A DNA stretch of 5,392 nt from the NCBI GenBank assembly GCA_900554495.1, contig USHR01000125.1, positions 1-5,392 on the forward strand. The letters are read 5' to 3'. Source of the DNA: an uncultured Collinsella sp. Its GTDB lineage: Bacteria > Actinomycetota > Coriobacteriia > Coriobacteriales > Coriobacteriaceae. This document shows, piece after piece, positions 1-5,374 of the stretch (position 1 is its first letter; every line of letters starts with the position of its first letter). The translations under genes were made by a program, and so were the position numbers. The notes below the pieces were generated by a model that worked only from the letters and a program-made list of their open reading frames with translations, ran no database searches and was not told the origin of the DNA.

Positions 1-341
1 TAAAGCTGATTGGTGCCAAGCGCAGCGTTGCCGAGATTGAGGAGGCGCGCGCGGTCAAGTTGGTTAAGAACGATGTGAACCGTCGCGTGAATGCCGAGCT
101 CGCCAACCAAACCAGAAGCGCCGGTGCTGCCCAACATCAGCTTGCGCTTATCGACGAGCTCGAGCAGCGTGGCCTTCGCGATGCGCTTCCGGATGCCTTG
201 GCGGTCTTTTGCGACCTGCGCGAGCGCTATCCTGATCTGTCGCTGCGTGATTTGGGGGAGATGGCTGACCCTCCCTTGTCGAAGTCAGCCCTCTACCATC
301 GTGTTTTACGGCTTGAAAAGCTCATTGAAGCAAACAGGTAG
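1..341 (+). CDS. whiA: WhiA-family DNA-binding protein, C-terminal part (5' end outside window)
   Basis: The reading frame is open from base 3 to the TAG at 339-341 and gives 112 residues, the C-terminal third or so of a WhiA-type protein. Recognisable WhiA features are the segment KNDVNRRVNAELANQ (about residues 22-36 of the fragment), followed by a helix-turn-helix-like region with YPDLSLRDLGEM (76-87) and LSKSALYHRVLRL (92-104). In family members the N-terminal part is a degenerate LAGLIDADG homing-endonuclease-like domain and the C-terminal helix-turn-helix binds DNA. WhiA is a sporulation regulator in Streptomyces and is linked to division or growth in non-sporulating Gram-positives. In this non-glycolytic neighbour the codon use is more relaxed: TCA at 285, TTA at 306 and AGG at 336, codon types nearly absent from the four downstream genes. 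The position just before gap-pgk-tpi matches the conserved actinobacterial order. I see no obvious terminator directly after it, so some read-through into gap is possible. Confidence 0.9.
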   Translation, partial: KLIGAKRSVAEIEEARAVKLVKNDVNRRVNAELANQTRSAGAAQHQLALIDELEQRGLRDALPDALAVFCDLRERYPDLSLRDLGEMADPPLSKSALYHRVLRLEKLIEANR

Positions 342-386
342 TTTGAAGTAACGACTTATATACGGATTTAGCTGCTATTTTAGTCT

Positions 387-400
387 TTAAAACGTTTTAA
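387..400. promoter_or_regulatory. Perfect 14-bp palindrome, candidate LacI/GalR-type operator upstream of gap
   Basis: TTAAAACGTTTTAA equals its own reverse complement and has the central CG inside AAACGTTT that is typical of operators bound by LacI/GalR-family regulators, including CcpA-type cre sites. It differs from the symmetric cre-like sequence TGAAAACGTTTTCA only at the second and second-last positions. It lies about 75 bp upstream of the candidate gap start point and 148 bp before the gap ATG. An operator role is inference. In this AT-rich spacer a chance palindrome is less surprising than in coding DNA, and no run of T residues follows that would make it a terminator. Confidence 0.4.
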
Positions 401-432
401 CGTAAATTTGCTTTTCAATTTCGAGCATTCTC

Positions 433-462
433 GTGAAATTCAAGTCAAAAAAAAGGTATATT
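433..462 (+). promoter_or_regulatory. Candidate sigma-70-type promoter for gap
   Basis: A -10-like TATATT lies at 457-462 (5 of 6 to TATAAT). A weaker -35-like GTGAAA lies at 433-438 (4 of 6 to TTGACA), with an 18-bp spacer carrying an A-rich stretch at 447-454. This predicts a start near 469 and a leader of about 65 nt before gap. The placement in the AT-rich spacer just upstream of a highly biased, presumably highly expressed gene supports it. The -35 match is modest. Confidence 0.45.
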
Positions 463-481
463 AGGCGAGTGGTTAGTTTGT

Positions 482-518
482 GGGCCTCAACGGCGGGCGC
501 TGTAGCTCGCGGGGGCCT
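482..518 (+). promoter_or_regulatory. Possible GC-rich hairpin in the gap leader
   Basis: An inner stem pairs GCGGGC (493-498) with GCTCGC (505-510) around a 6-nt loop, with one G-U pair. An outer stem can pair 482-488 with 512-518, including GGCC (483-486) with GGCC (514-517) and two G-U pairs. The structure would end 4 nt before the Shine-Dalgarno sequence. It could affect mRNA stability or ribosome access. No known riboswitch or T-box class is recognised here, and folding was judged by eye only. Confidence 0.3.
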
Positions 519-522
519 TACG

Positions 523-529
523 AAAGGAG
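523..529 (+). promoter_or_regulatory. Strong ribosome binding site that fixes the gap start
   Basis: AAAGGAG is a near-ideal Shine-Dalgarno sequence, 5 nt before the ATG at 535. It decides the start: the frame is also open upstream to a GTG at 433, but that would add 34 residues absent from GAPDH proteins and would bury this site inside the coding region. Confidence 0.85.
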
Positions 530-534
530 ACACA

Positions 535-1560
535 ATGGCAGTAAAGGTTGCTATTAACGGCTTCGGTCGCATCGGTCGTCTGGCTTTCCGTCAGATGTTC
601 GGTCATGAGGGCTCCGAGATCGTCGCTATCAACGACCTCACCTCTCCCGATATGCTCGCTTACCTGCTGAAGTACGACTCCACGCAGGGCAACTACGCTC
701 GCGATCACGAGGTCGTTGCTGGCGAGGATTCCATCACCGTTGACGGCAAGGAGATCAAGATCTACAAGGAGGCCGACGCCAACAACCTGCCTTGGGGCGA
801 CCTCGACGTCGACGTCGTTCTCGAGTGCACCGGCTTCTACACCAGCAAGGCTAAGGCTCAGGCCCACATCAACGCTGGCGCCAAGAAGGTCGTCATCTCC
901 GCTCCGGCCGGCAGCGATCTGCCCACCATCGTGTACAACGTCAACCATGAGACGCTGACCGCTGAGGACAACATCATCTCCGCTGCTTCCTGCACCACCA
1001 ACTGCCTCGCCCCGATGGCCAAGGGTCTGAACGACTTCGCTCCCATCGTGTCCGGCATCATGACCACCATCCACGCCTTCACCGGCGACCAGATGCCGCT
1101 CGACGGCCCGCAGCGCAAGGGCAACTTCCGTCGCTCCCGCGCCTGCTCCGAGAACATCGTCCCGAACACCACGGGCGCTGCCAAGGCCATCGGCCTGGTT
1201 CTCCCCGAGCTCAACGGCAAGCTCATCGGTGCCGCCCAGCGCGTCCCGACGCCGACCGGCTCGCTGACCAACCTCTACGCCGTCGTTGACAAGAAGGTCA
1301 CCGTCGACGAGGTCAACGCTGCCATGAAGGCCTACGCCGAGACCATCCCCGAGACCTTCGCCTACAACGAGGACCAGATCGTCTCCCGCGACATCGTCGG
1401 CGAGACCCACGGCTCCATCTTCGACGCCACGCAGACCATGTGCTCTGACCTCGGCAACGGCCAGACCCTCGTTCAGGTCACCTCTTGGTACGACAACGAG
1501 AACTCCTACACCTCTCAGATGGTCCGCACCATCAAGTACTTCGAGAAGTTCGTTGCTTAA
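535..1560 (+). CDS. gap: Glyceraldehyde-3-phosphate dehydrogenase, phosphorylating, NAD-type
   Basis: A complete 341-residue GAPDH (family usually 330-340), a cytoplasmic enzyme that oxidises glyceraldehyde-3-phosphate with NAD and phosphate to 1,3-bisphosphoglycerate. The N-terminal Rossmann domain shows INGFGRIGR (7-15) and an acidic residue after the second strand (AINDL, Asp34), which favours NAD over NADP. The catalytic domain carries SCTTNC (152-157) with nucleophile Cys153, and its partner His180 in TTIHAFTGDQ. The substrate and S-loop region contains LDGP (189-192), the Arg pair 199-200, NTTGAAKA (211-218) and AAQRVPTPTGS (233-243). The C-terminus is SWYDNENSYTSQMVR (317-331), closer to the streptococcal DNEMSY form than to the common DNEWGY form. 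ATG at 535 is chosen because the protein starts as expected (MAVKVAINGFG) and AAAGGAG lies 5 nt upstream. A terminator follows the gene, so it may be transcribed partly on its own. Codon use is extremely biased, with no TTA, CTA or TCA, as expected for an abundant protein. Confidence 0.98.
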   Translation: MAVKVAINGFGRIGRLAFRQMFGHEGSEIVAINDLTSPDMLAYLLKYDSTQGNYARDHEVVAGEDSITVDGKEIKIYKEADANNLPWGDLDVDVVLECTGFYTSKAKAQAHINAGAKKVVISAPAGSDLPTIVYNVNHETLTAEDNIISAASCTTNCLAPMAKGLNDFAPIVSGIMTTIHAFTGDQMPLDGPQRKGNFRRSRACSENIVPNTTGAAKAIGLVLPELNGKLIGAAQRVPTPTGSLTNLYAVVDKKVTVDEVNAAMKAYAETIPETFAYNEDQIVSRDIVGETHGSIFDATQTMCSDLGNGQTLVQVTSWYDNENSYTSQMVRTIKYFEKFVA

Positions 1561-1594
1561 TTTAGCTTTTAGCGAATAGCTCGTTGAGCGTCTA

Positions 1595-1645
1595 AAGAAG
1601 GGCGCGGCCTTATAGGGCTTACACCCTAGGGTCGCGTCCTTTTTA
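1595..1645 (+). terminator. Rho-independent terminator between gap and pgk
   Basis: A 14-bp stem pairs 1599-1612 with 1627-1640 (some G-U pairs). A 2-nt bulge (1613-1614) follows, then three G-C pairs (1615-1617 with 1624-1626) around a 6-nt loop (1618-1623). It is followed by five T residues at 1640-1644, and A residues at 1594-1596 can extend the stem base. The form is classical and lies 35 nt after the gap stop. Because pgk follows in the same direction, it probably acts as a partial terminator or sets a gap-only transcript. I found no good promoter of its own for pgk behind it. Confidence 0.85.
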
Positions 1646-1654
1646 TAAGAAATC

Positions 1655-1677
1655 GTCTGCCGTAATGGAAGGCAGAC
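1655..1677 (+). repeat. Perfect 7-bp inverted repeat in the pgk leader
   Basis: GTCTGCC (1655-1661) and GGCAGAC (1671-1677) flank a 9-nt spacer. The repeat sits between the gap terminator and the pgk ribosome binding site, ending 6-7 nt before GAAAGG (1684-1689). As RNA it would form a GC-rich hairpin; as DNA it could be a protein-binding site. It has no T-tract, so it is not a terminator. A role in 5' mRNA stability, processing or control of pgk translation is possible but unproven. Confidence 0.5.
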
Positions 1678-1700
1678 ACGTACGAAAGGTAGAAGCAAAC

Positions 1701-2891
1701 ATGGCCTTTACCAAGAAGACCGTCCGCGACATCGATGTCGACGGCAAGCGCGTTCTCGTCCGCGTTGACTTCAACGTGCCTATCAAGGATGGCGTCGTTG
1801 GCGACACCACCCGTATCAAGGCTGCCCTGCCCACCATCAACTATCTCGTTGAGCACAACGCTCGCGTCATCCTCATGAGCCACCTCGGCCGTCCCGATGG
1901 CACCGGCTTCCAGCCCGAGCTGTCCCTCGAGCCCGTCGCCAAGAAGCTCGCCGAGCTCTCTGGTCTCGACGTTGCCTTTGTCGCCGACACTTACGGCGAG
2001 AAGGCTGCCGAGGCTGTCGCTGCCGTCGAGCCGGGCAAGGTTCTCGTTCTCGAGAACGTCCGCTTCGATAAGCGTGAGAAGAAGAACGATCCCGAGATCG
2101 CCAAGAAGCTCGCTTCCTATGGTGACGTCTTCGTTCTCGATGCCTTCGGCACCGCTCACCGCGCCCAGGGTTCCGTCGTGGGCCCCGCCGCTTACCTGCC
2201 TGCCGTCGCTGGCTTCCTGCTTGAGAAGGAGGTCGACACGCTGACCGGCATCTTCGCCGAGCCCGAGCGCCCCTTCGTCGCTATCGTCGGCGGTTCCAAG
2301 GTTTCCTCCAAGATCGGCGTTCTCGATCACCTCATCGACTCCGCTGACACCCTGATTATCGGTGGCGGCATGGCCTACACCTTCTTCCTGGCTCAGGGCC
2401 TGTCCGTCGGTCAGTCCCTCAAGGAAGAGGACTGGGTCGAGCGCGCCGGCGAGATGCTCAAGAAGGCCGAGGAGAAGGGCGTCAAGATCCTGCTCCCCAT
2501 CGACAACCGCGTTGCCGATCACTTTGGCGAGGATGCTGTCCCCGAGGTTGTCGCTTCCGACGCTATCCCCGACGATCGTGAGGGCATGGACATCGGCCCC
2601 AAGACCGAGGAGCTCTACGCCGAGGCCGTCAAGGGCGCCAAGACCGTGTTCTGGAATGGCCCCATGGGCGTCTTCGAGTTCGACAACTTCGCTCATGGCA
2701 CCCAGGCTATCGCCGAGGCTGTCGCCGAGGCCGACTGCACCTCGATCATCGGTGGTGGCGACTCTGTCGCAGCTGTCAACAAGTTCAACCTGGCCGACAA
2801 GATGAGCTGGATCTCCACCGGCGGTGGCGCTTCCATGGAGCTCGTCGAGGGTAAGGCCCTGCCCGGAGTGGAGGCGCTTCTCGATGCCTAA
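1701..2891 (+). CDS. pgk: Phosphoglycerate kinase
   Basis: A complete 396-residue cytoplasmic enzyme of usual bacterial length. It transfers phosphate from 1,3-bisphosphoglycerate to ADP, giving ATP and 3-phosphoglycerate. The N-terminal substrate domain shows RVDFNVP (21-27), Arg38, SHLGRP (60-65), LENVRF (117-122) and DAFGTAHRA (147-155). The C-terminal nucleotide domain shows GGSKVSSKI (197-205), IIGGGMAYTF (219-228), FWNGPMGVFE (317-326), GGGDSVAAV (351-359) and the closing STGGGASMELVEGKALPGVEAL (372-393). ATG at 1701 gives the normal N-terminus MAFTKKTVRDIDV. GAAAGG (1684-1689) is the likely ribosome binding site, with rather long spacing. An in-frame ATG at 1665 has no ribosome binding site and falls in the loop of the inverted repeat, so it was not used. 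The 3' end overlaps tpiA by 8 nt. The gene has no TTA, CTA or TCA codon. Confidence 0.98.
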   Translation: MAFTKKTVRDIDVDGKRVLVRVDFNVPIKDGVVGDTTRIKAALPTINYLVEHNARVILMSHLGRPDGTGFQPELSLEPVAKKLAELSGLDVAFVADTYGEKAAEAVAAVEPGKVLVLENVRFDKREKKNDPEIAKKLASYGDVFVLDAFGTAHRAQGSVVGPAAYLPAVAGFLLEKEVDTLTGIFAEPERPFVAIVGGSKVSSKIGVLDHLIDSADTLIIGGGMAYTFFLAQGLSVGQSLKEEDWVERAGEMLKKAEEKGVKILLPIDNRVADHFGEDAVPEVVASDAIPDDREGMDIGPKTEELYAEAVKGAKTVFWNGPMGVFEFDNFAHGTQAIAEAVAEADCTSIIGGGDSVAAVNKFNLADKMSWISTGGGASMELVEGKALPGVEALLDA

Positions 2892-3651
2892 CCGCACCCT
2901 TCTTATCGCTGGTAACTGGAAGATGAACAACGACGTCGCCGAGGCTGCCAAGCTCGCCGACGAGCTGGCCCAGGCTCTGCCCGAGGTTCCGGCTGGCGTC
3001 GAGGTGCTCGTCTGCCCTCCGACCATCGACATCACTACGGTCCATGACCGCATTCAGGCTGCCCCCATCGCCCTCGGTGCACAGAACGTGTACTGGGAGG
3101 CCAAGGGTGCCTTCACCGGTGAGTCCTCTTGCGACATGCTCAAGTCCGCTGGCTGCACCTACTGCATCATCGGTCACTCCGAGCGTCGCGACTACTTCCA
3201 CGAGACCGACGAGGACCAGAACAAGAAGGCCAAGGCCCTCGTTGCCGCCGGTCTTGTTCCCGTCTTCTGCTGCGGCGAGTCCCTTGAGGTCCGCGAGGCC
3301 GGCACCTATGTCGAGCACGTCGTGAACCAGGTCAAGGCTGGCCTTGCTGGTCTTGAGATCACCTGCCCCAAGCAGGTCGTCGTCGCCTACGAGCCCATCT
3401 GGGCCATCGGCACCGGCAAGACCGCTACCGCCGAGGACGCTCAGGAGGTCTGCGGCGCTATCCGTGAGACCCTCAAGGAGATGTTTGGCGAGGAGCTCGC
3501 CAACGGCATCCGTGTCCTGTACGGTGGTTCCGCTAAGCCCGGCAACATTGCCGAGCTCGTCGCCAAGCCCGACGTTGACGGCGCCCTCGTGGGCGGCGCT
3601 TCGCTCAAGGCTGCCGACTTCGCCTCTATGGTCGTCAAGGCAGGCGAGTAG
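2884..3651 (+). CDS. tpiA: Triosephosphate isomerase
   Basis: A complete 255-residue TIM-barrel enzyme, typical for bacteria, interconverting dihydroxyacetone phosphate and glyceraldehyde-3-phosphate. All catalytic residues are present: Asn11 and Lys13 in AGNWKMN (9-15), the electrophile His98 in IIGHSERR (95-102), and the base Glu170 in AYEPIWAIGTGKTAT (168-182), which also carries the flexible phosphate-gripping loop 6. The phosphate-binding YGGSAKPGN (213-221) has AKPGN where VKPDN is common; ALVGGASL (234-241) is the second phosphate loop. The ATG at 2884 overlaps the end of pgk (ATGCCTAA holds both start and stop). It is preceded by GGAGG at 2870-2874, inside pgk, at 9-nt spacing. An in-frame ATG at 2824 would add 20 residues not found in the family. 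The overlap implies translational coupling to pgk. gpmI starts 5 nt downstream. Confidence 0.98.
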   Translation: MPNRTLLIAGNWKMNNDVAEAAKLADELAQALPEVPAGVEVLVCPPTIDITTVHDRIQAAPIALGAQNVYWEAKGAFTGESSCDMLKSAGCTYCIIGHSERRDYFHETDEDQNKKAKALVAAGLVPVFCCGESLEVREAGTYVEHVVNQVKAGLAGLEITCPKQVVVAYEPIWAIGTGKTATAEDAQEVCGAIRETLKEMFGEELANGIRVLYGGSAKPGNIAELVAKPDVDGALVGGASLKAADFASMVVKAGE

Positions 3652-3656
3652 GACAT

Positions 3657-5210
3657 ATGGCACAGCGTCATCTTCCTGCACTCCTGATCATCATGGATGG
3701 CTGCGGCCTTGCTCCGGCCGATGGCGAGAACGCCGTCGCCGCTGCCAAGACGCCCTTCCTCGATGGCCTGTACGAGAAGTACCCCCACACCACGCTCGGT
3801 GCTTCGGGCGAGGACGTTGGCCTTCCCGACGGCCAGATGGGCAACTCCGAGGTAGGCCACCTCAACATCGGTGCCGGCCGCATCGTGTTCCAGGAGCTTT
3901 CGCGCATCAACAATGCCATCAAGGACGGCTCCATCGCCAAGAACGAGGTTTTCGTCAAGGCTATGGACGATGTCAAGGCTGAGGGAAAGACCCTTCACCT
4001 CATGGGCCTTATGAGCCCTGGCGGCGTTCACTCCCACATGAACCACGTCGAGGCCCTGGTCAAGATGGCTGCCCAGCATGGCGTCAAGACCGTTCGCGTC
4101 CACGCCTTCATGGATGGCCGCGATGTTGACCCGCAGTCCGGTGCCGGCTACATGAGCGAGTTCTGCGCCTTCCTGGCTAAGATTTCCGAGGAGACCGGTT
4201 GCGACGCTCGCGTCGCCACCGTTTCTGGCCGCTATTGGGCCATGGACCGCGACAACCGTTGGGAGCGCATCCAGCGTGCCTACGACGTCATGGTCAATGC
4301 GTCCGATGCCGATGTCGACCCCGTTGCCGGCATCAAGGCCTACTACGAGAAGGATCCGCGCGGCGACGAGTTCGTCGAGCCCTTCGCTGCCCACAATGAG
4401 GGCATCCACGAGGGCGACGCGGCCATCTTCTTCAACTTCCGTCCCGACCGCGCCCGTCAGATGACCCGCGTGTTCACGGACAAGGAGTTCGACGGCTTTG
4501 AGCGCGAGCAGATCAAGCTTTCGCACTTTGTGACGATGACCGAGTACGATCCGACGTTTGACGTCGAGGTCGCCTTCCCCAAGACGTTCCCGGAGAACGT
4601 CCTAGCCGACGTCATCGCCGCCAATGGCCTGAAGCAGCTGCACACTGCCGAGACCGAGAAGTACGCCCACGTGACGTTCTTCCTCAACGGCGGCATCGAG
4701 GAGCCCAAGGAGGGCGAGGAGCGCGTGCTCGTCGCTTCCCCCAAGGTCGCTACCTACGATCTGCAGCCCGAGATGAGCGCTCCCGAGGTTACCGAGAAGC
4801 TTGTCGCCGCCATCAACGAGGACCGCGCTGATTTCTATATCGTGAACTTCGCGAACTGCGACATGGTTGGTCACACCGGTGTCTTCGACGCTGCCGTTAA
4901 GGCCGTCGAGGCTGTTGACGATGCCCTGTCCAAGGTTGTCCCGGCGATTCTCGCCAAGGGCGGCTTTGCGTTGATTACCGCCGACCACGGCAACGCCGAT
5001 CACATGTTTGACGTTGCTTCCGACGGTTCCAAGCATCCGTTTACGGCGCACACCACCAACCGCGTGCCGTTCATCATCGTTGATGAGAAGGCACAGCTCA
5101 CCGGTATCGAGGACGGTCGTCTTTCCGATATCGCTCCGACTATGCTCACCATGGCTGGTCTGGAGCCTTCCGCCGAGATGACGGGCCGCGTGCTCGCCAC
5201 CGAGGCCTAA
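3657..5210 (+). CDS. gpmI: 2,3-bisphosphoglycerate-independent phosphoglycerate mutase
   Basis: A complete 517-residue protein, the usual length of the manganese-dependent mutase of the alkaline phosphatase superfamily, converting 3-phosphoglycerate to 2-phosphoglycerate through a phosphoserine. The metal ligands of the family are all seen: Asp14 (IIMDGCGL), the phosphorylated Ser64 (QMGNSEVGHLNIGAGR), Asp402 and His406 (NCDMVGHTG), Asp443 and His444 (TADHGNADH) and His465 (FTAHTTN). The inserted phosphotransferase domain has GGVHSH (122-127), FMDGRDVDP (151-159), GRYWAMDRDNRWER (191-204), FFNFRPDRARQ (258-268) and Lys335 in AETEKYAHVTFFLNGG. It has NRVP where NPVP is common and YWAMDRD where YYAMDRD is common; neither should disrupt the active site. 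Only a weak ribosome binding site precedes it (AAGGCAGG at 3637-3644 or TAGGA at 3649-3653), so translation probably depends on ribosomes ending at the tpiA stop, 5 nt before. A strong terminator follows. It has one CTA codon (4602) and no TTA or TCA. Confidence 0.98.
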   Translation: MAQRHLPALLIIMDGCGLAPADGENAVAAAKTPFLDGLYEKYPHTTLGASGEDVGLPDGQMGNSEVGHLNIGAGRIVFQELSRINNAIKDGSIAKNEVFVKAMDDVKAEGKTLHLMGLMSPGGVHSHMNHVEALVKMAAQHGVKTVRVHAFMDGRDVDPQSGAGYMSEFCAFLAKISEETGCDARVATVSGRYWAMDRDNRWERIQRAYDVMVNASDADVDPVAGIKAYYEKDPRGDEFVEPFAAHNEGIHEGDAAIFFNFRPDRARQMTRVFTDKEFDGFEREQIKLSHFVTMTEYDPTFDVEVAFPKTFPENVLADVIAANGLKQLHTAETEKYAHVTFFLNGGIEEPKEGEERVLVASPKVATYDLQPEMSAPEVTEKLVAAINEDRADFYIVNFANCDMVGHTGVFDAAVKAVEAVDDALSKVVPAILAKGGFALITADHGNADHMFDVASDGSKHPFTAHTTNRVPFIIVDEKAQLTGIEDGRLSDIAPTMLTMAGLEPSAEMTGRVLATEA

Positions 5211-5211
5211 G

Positions 5212-5232
5212 AGAAAACAAATACCGTTTTCT
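5212..5232 (+). repeat. Perfect 7-bp inverted repeat directly after gpmI
   Basis: AGAAAAC (5212-5218) and GTTTTCT (5226-5232) flank a 7-nt spacer, starting 2 nt after the gpmI stop and ending 3 nt before the terminator stem. The spacer ends in ATACC (5221-5225), which can instead pair with GGTAT (5272-5276) behind the terminator T-tract. It is AT-rich and would form only a weak RNA hairpin; its function is unknown. Confidence 0.4.
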
Positions 5233-5235
5233 AGC

Positions 5236-5271
5236 AAGGGGGTTGTCCACAATCGGACAATCCCCTTTTTT
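5236..5271 (+). terminator. Rho-independent terminator of the glycolytic operon
   Basis: A 13-bp stem pairs 5236-5248 with 5255-5267, with a single G-U pair (5242-5261) and a 6-nt loop (5249-5254). The T-tract is 5266-5271. It lies 25 nt after the gpmI stop. The form is textbook, and it separates the glycolytic genes from the next gene. Confidence 0.92.
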
Positions 5272-5329
5272 GGTATTTCTGCCATTTCCGCCCCGTCCCC
5301 GAGTGGCGGGTAGGGGAGAGCGGGGGTTG

Positions 5330-5338
5330 TGGTACAGT
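5330..5338 (+). promoter_or_regulatory. Possible extended -10 promoter for the downstream gene
   Basis: TGGTACAGT combines the extended -10 element TGn with TACAGT (4 of 6 to TATAAT). No convincing -35 is seen 16-18 bp upstream, where the DNA is G-rich. It would give a start near 5345 and a leader of about 30 nt. Its position between a strong terminator and a new gene makes a promoter here necessary or at least likely. The 8-bp palindrome CAGTACTG (5335-5342) overlaps it. Confidence 0.35.
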
Positions 5339-5374
5339 ACTGGAGTTTGAATTGTTCTATTAAGGAGCTTATCT

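Noticed and set aside
343..381. TTGAAG (343-348) with TATTTT (376-381) as a second gap promoter
   Set aside because: The spacing of 27 bp is far too long, and no better -10 lies at the right distance from TTGAAG.
433..534. GTG at 433 as an alternative gap start adding 34 residues
   Set aside because: The extension is basic and unlike any GAPDH N-terminus, overlaps the promoter candidate, and ignores the strong AAAGGAG just before the ATG at 535.
1644..1649. TATAAG as a -10 element of a pgk promoter
   Set aside because: It overlaps the terminator T-tract and has no acceptable -35 at 16-18 bp, so it is mentioned only as a possibility in the findings and not called as a feature.
487..1698. A 403-codon open frame on the minus strand opposite gap
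   Set aside because: It lies in codon register opposite gap and exists because gap lacks TTA, CTA and TCA codons. Its protein is a low-complexity Val/Asp/Gly/Leu-rich sequence with no recognisable domain.
1665..1700. In-frame ATG at 1665 as the pgk start
   Set aside because: It lies in the loop of the inverted repeat with no ribosome binding site upstream, and adds 12 residues before the normal Pgk N-terminus.
2824..2883. In-frame ATG at 2824 as the tpiA start
   Set aside because: The 20 extra residues are frame-shifted pgk sequence and not TIM-like; GGAGG at 2870-2874 supports 2884.
1626..3053. A 475-codon minus-strand open frame opposite pgk, extending through the gap-pgk spacer
   Set aside because: Same codon-register shadow effect. 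It has Leu/Gly/Asp/Val-rich composition without motifs and no supporting ribosome binding site was seen.
3344..3982. Plus-strand 212-codon frame bridging tpiA and gpmI in another frame
   Set aside because: Its Ser/Arg/Pro-rich translation is the usual out-of-frame product of GC-rich coding DNA, and it overlaps two clearly real genes.
2785..5285. Further long minus-strand frames (2785-3681, 3441-4526, 4602-5285)
   Set aside because: They mirror tpiA and gpmI codon bias; the break at 4602 is simply the one CTA codon of gpmI.
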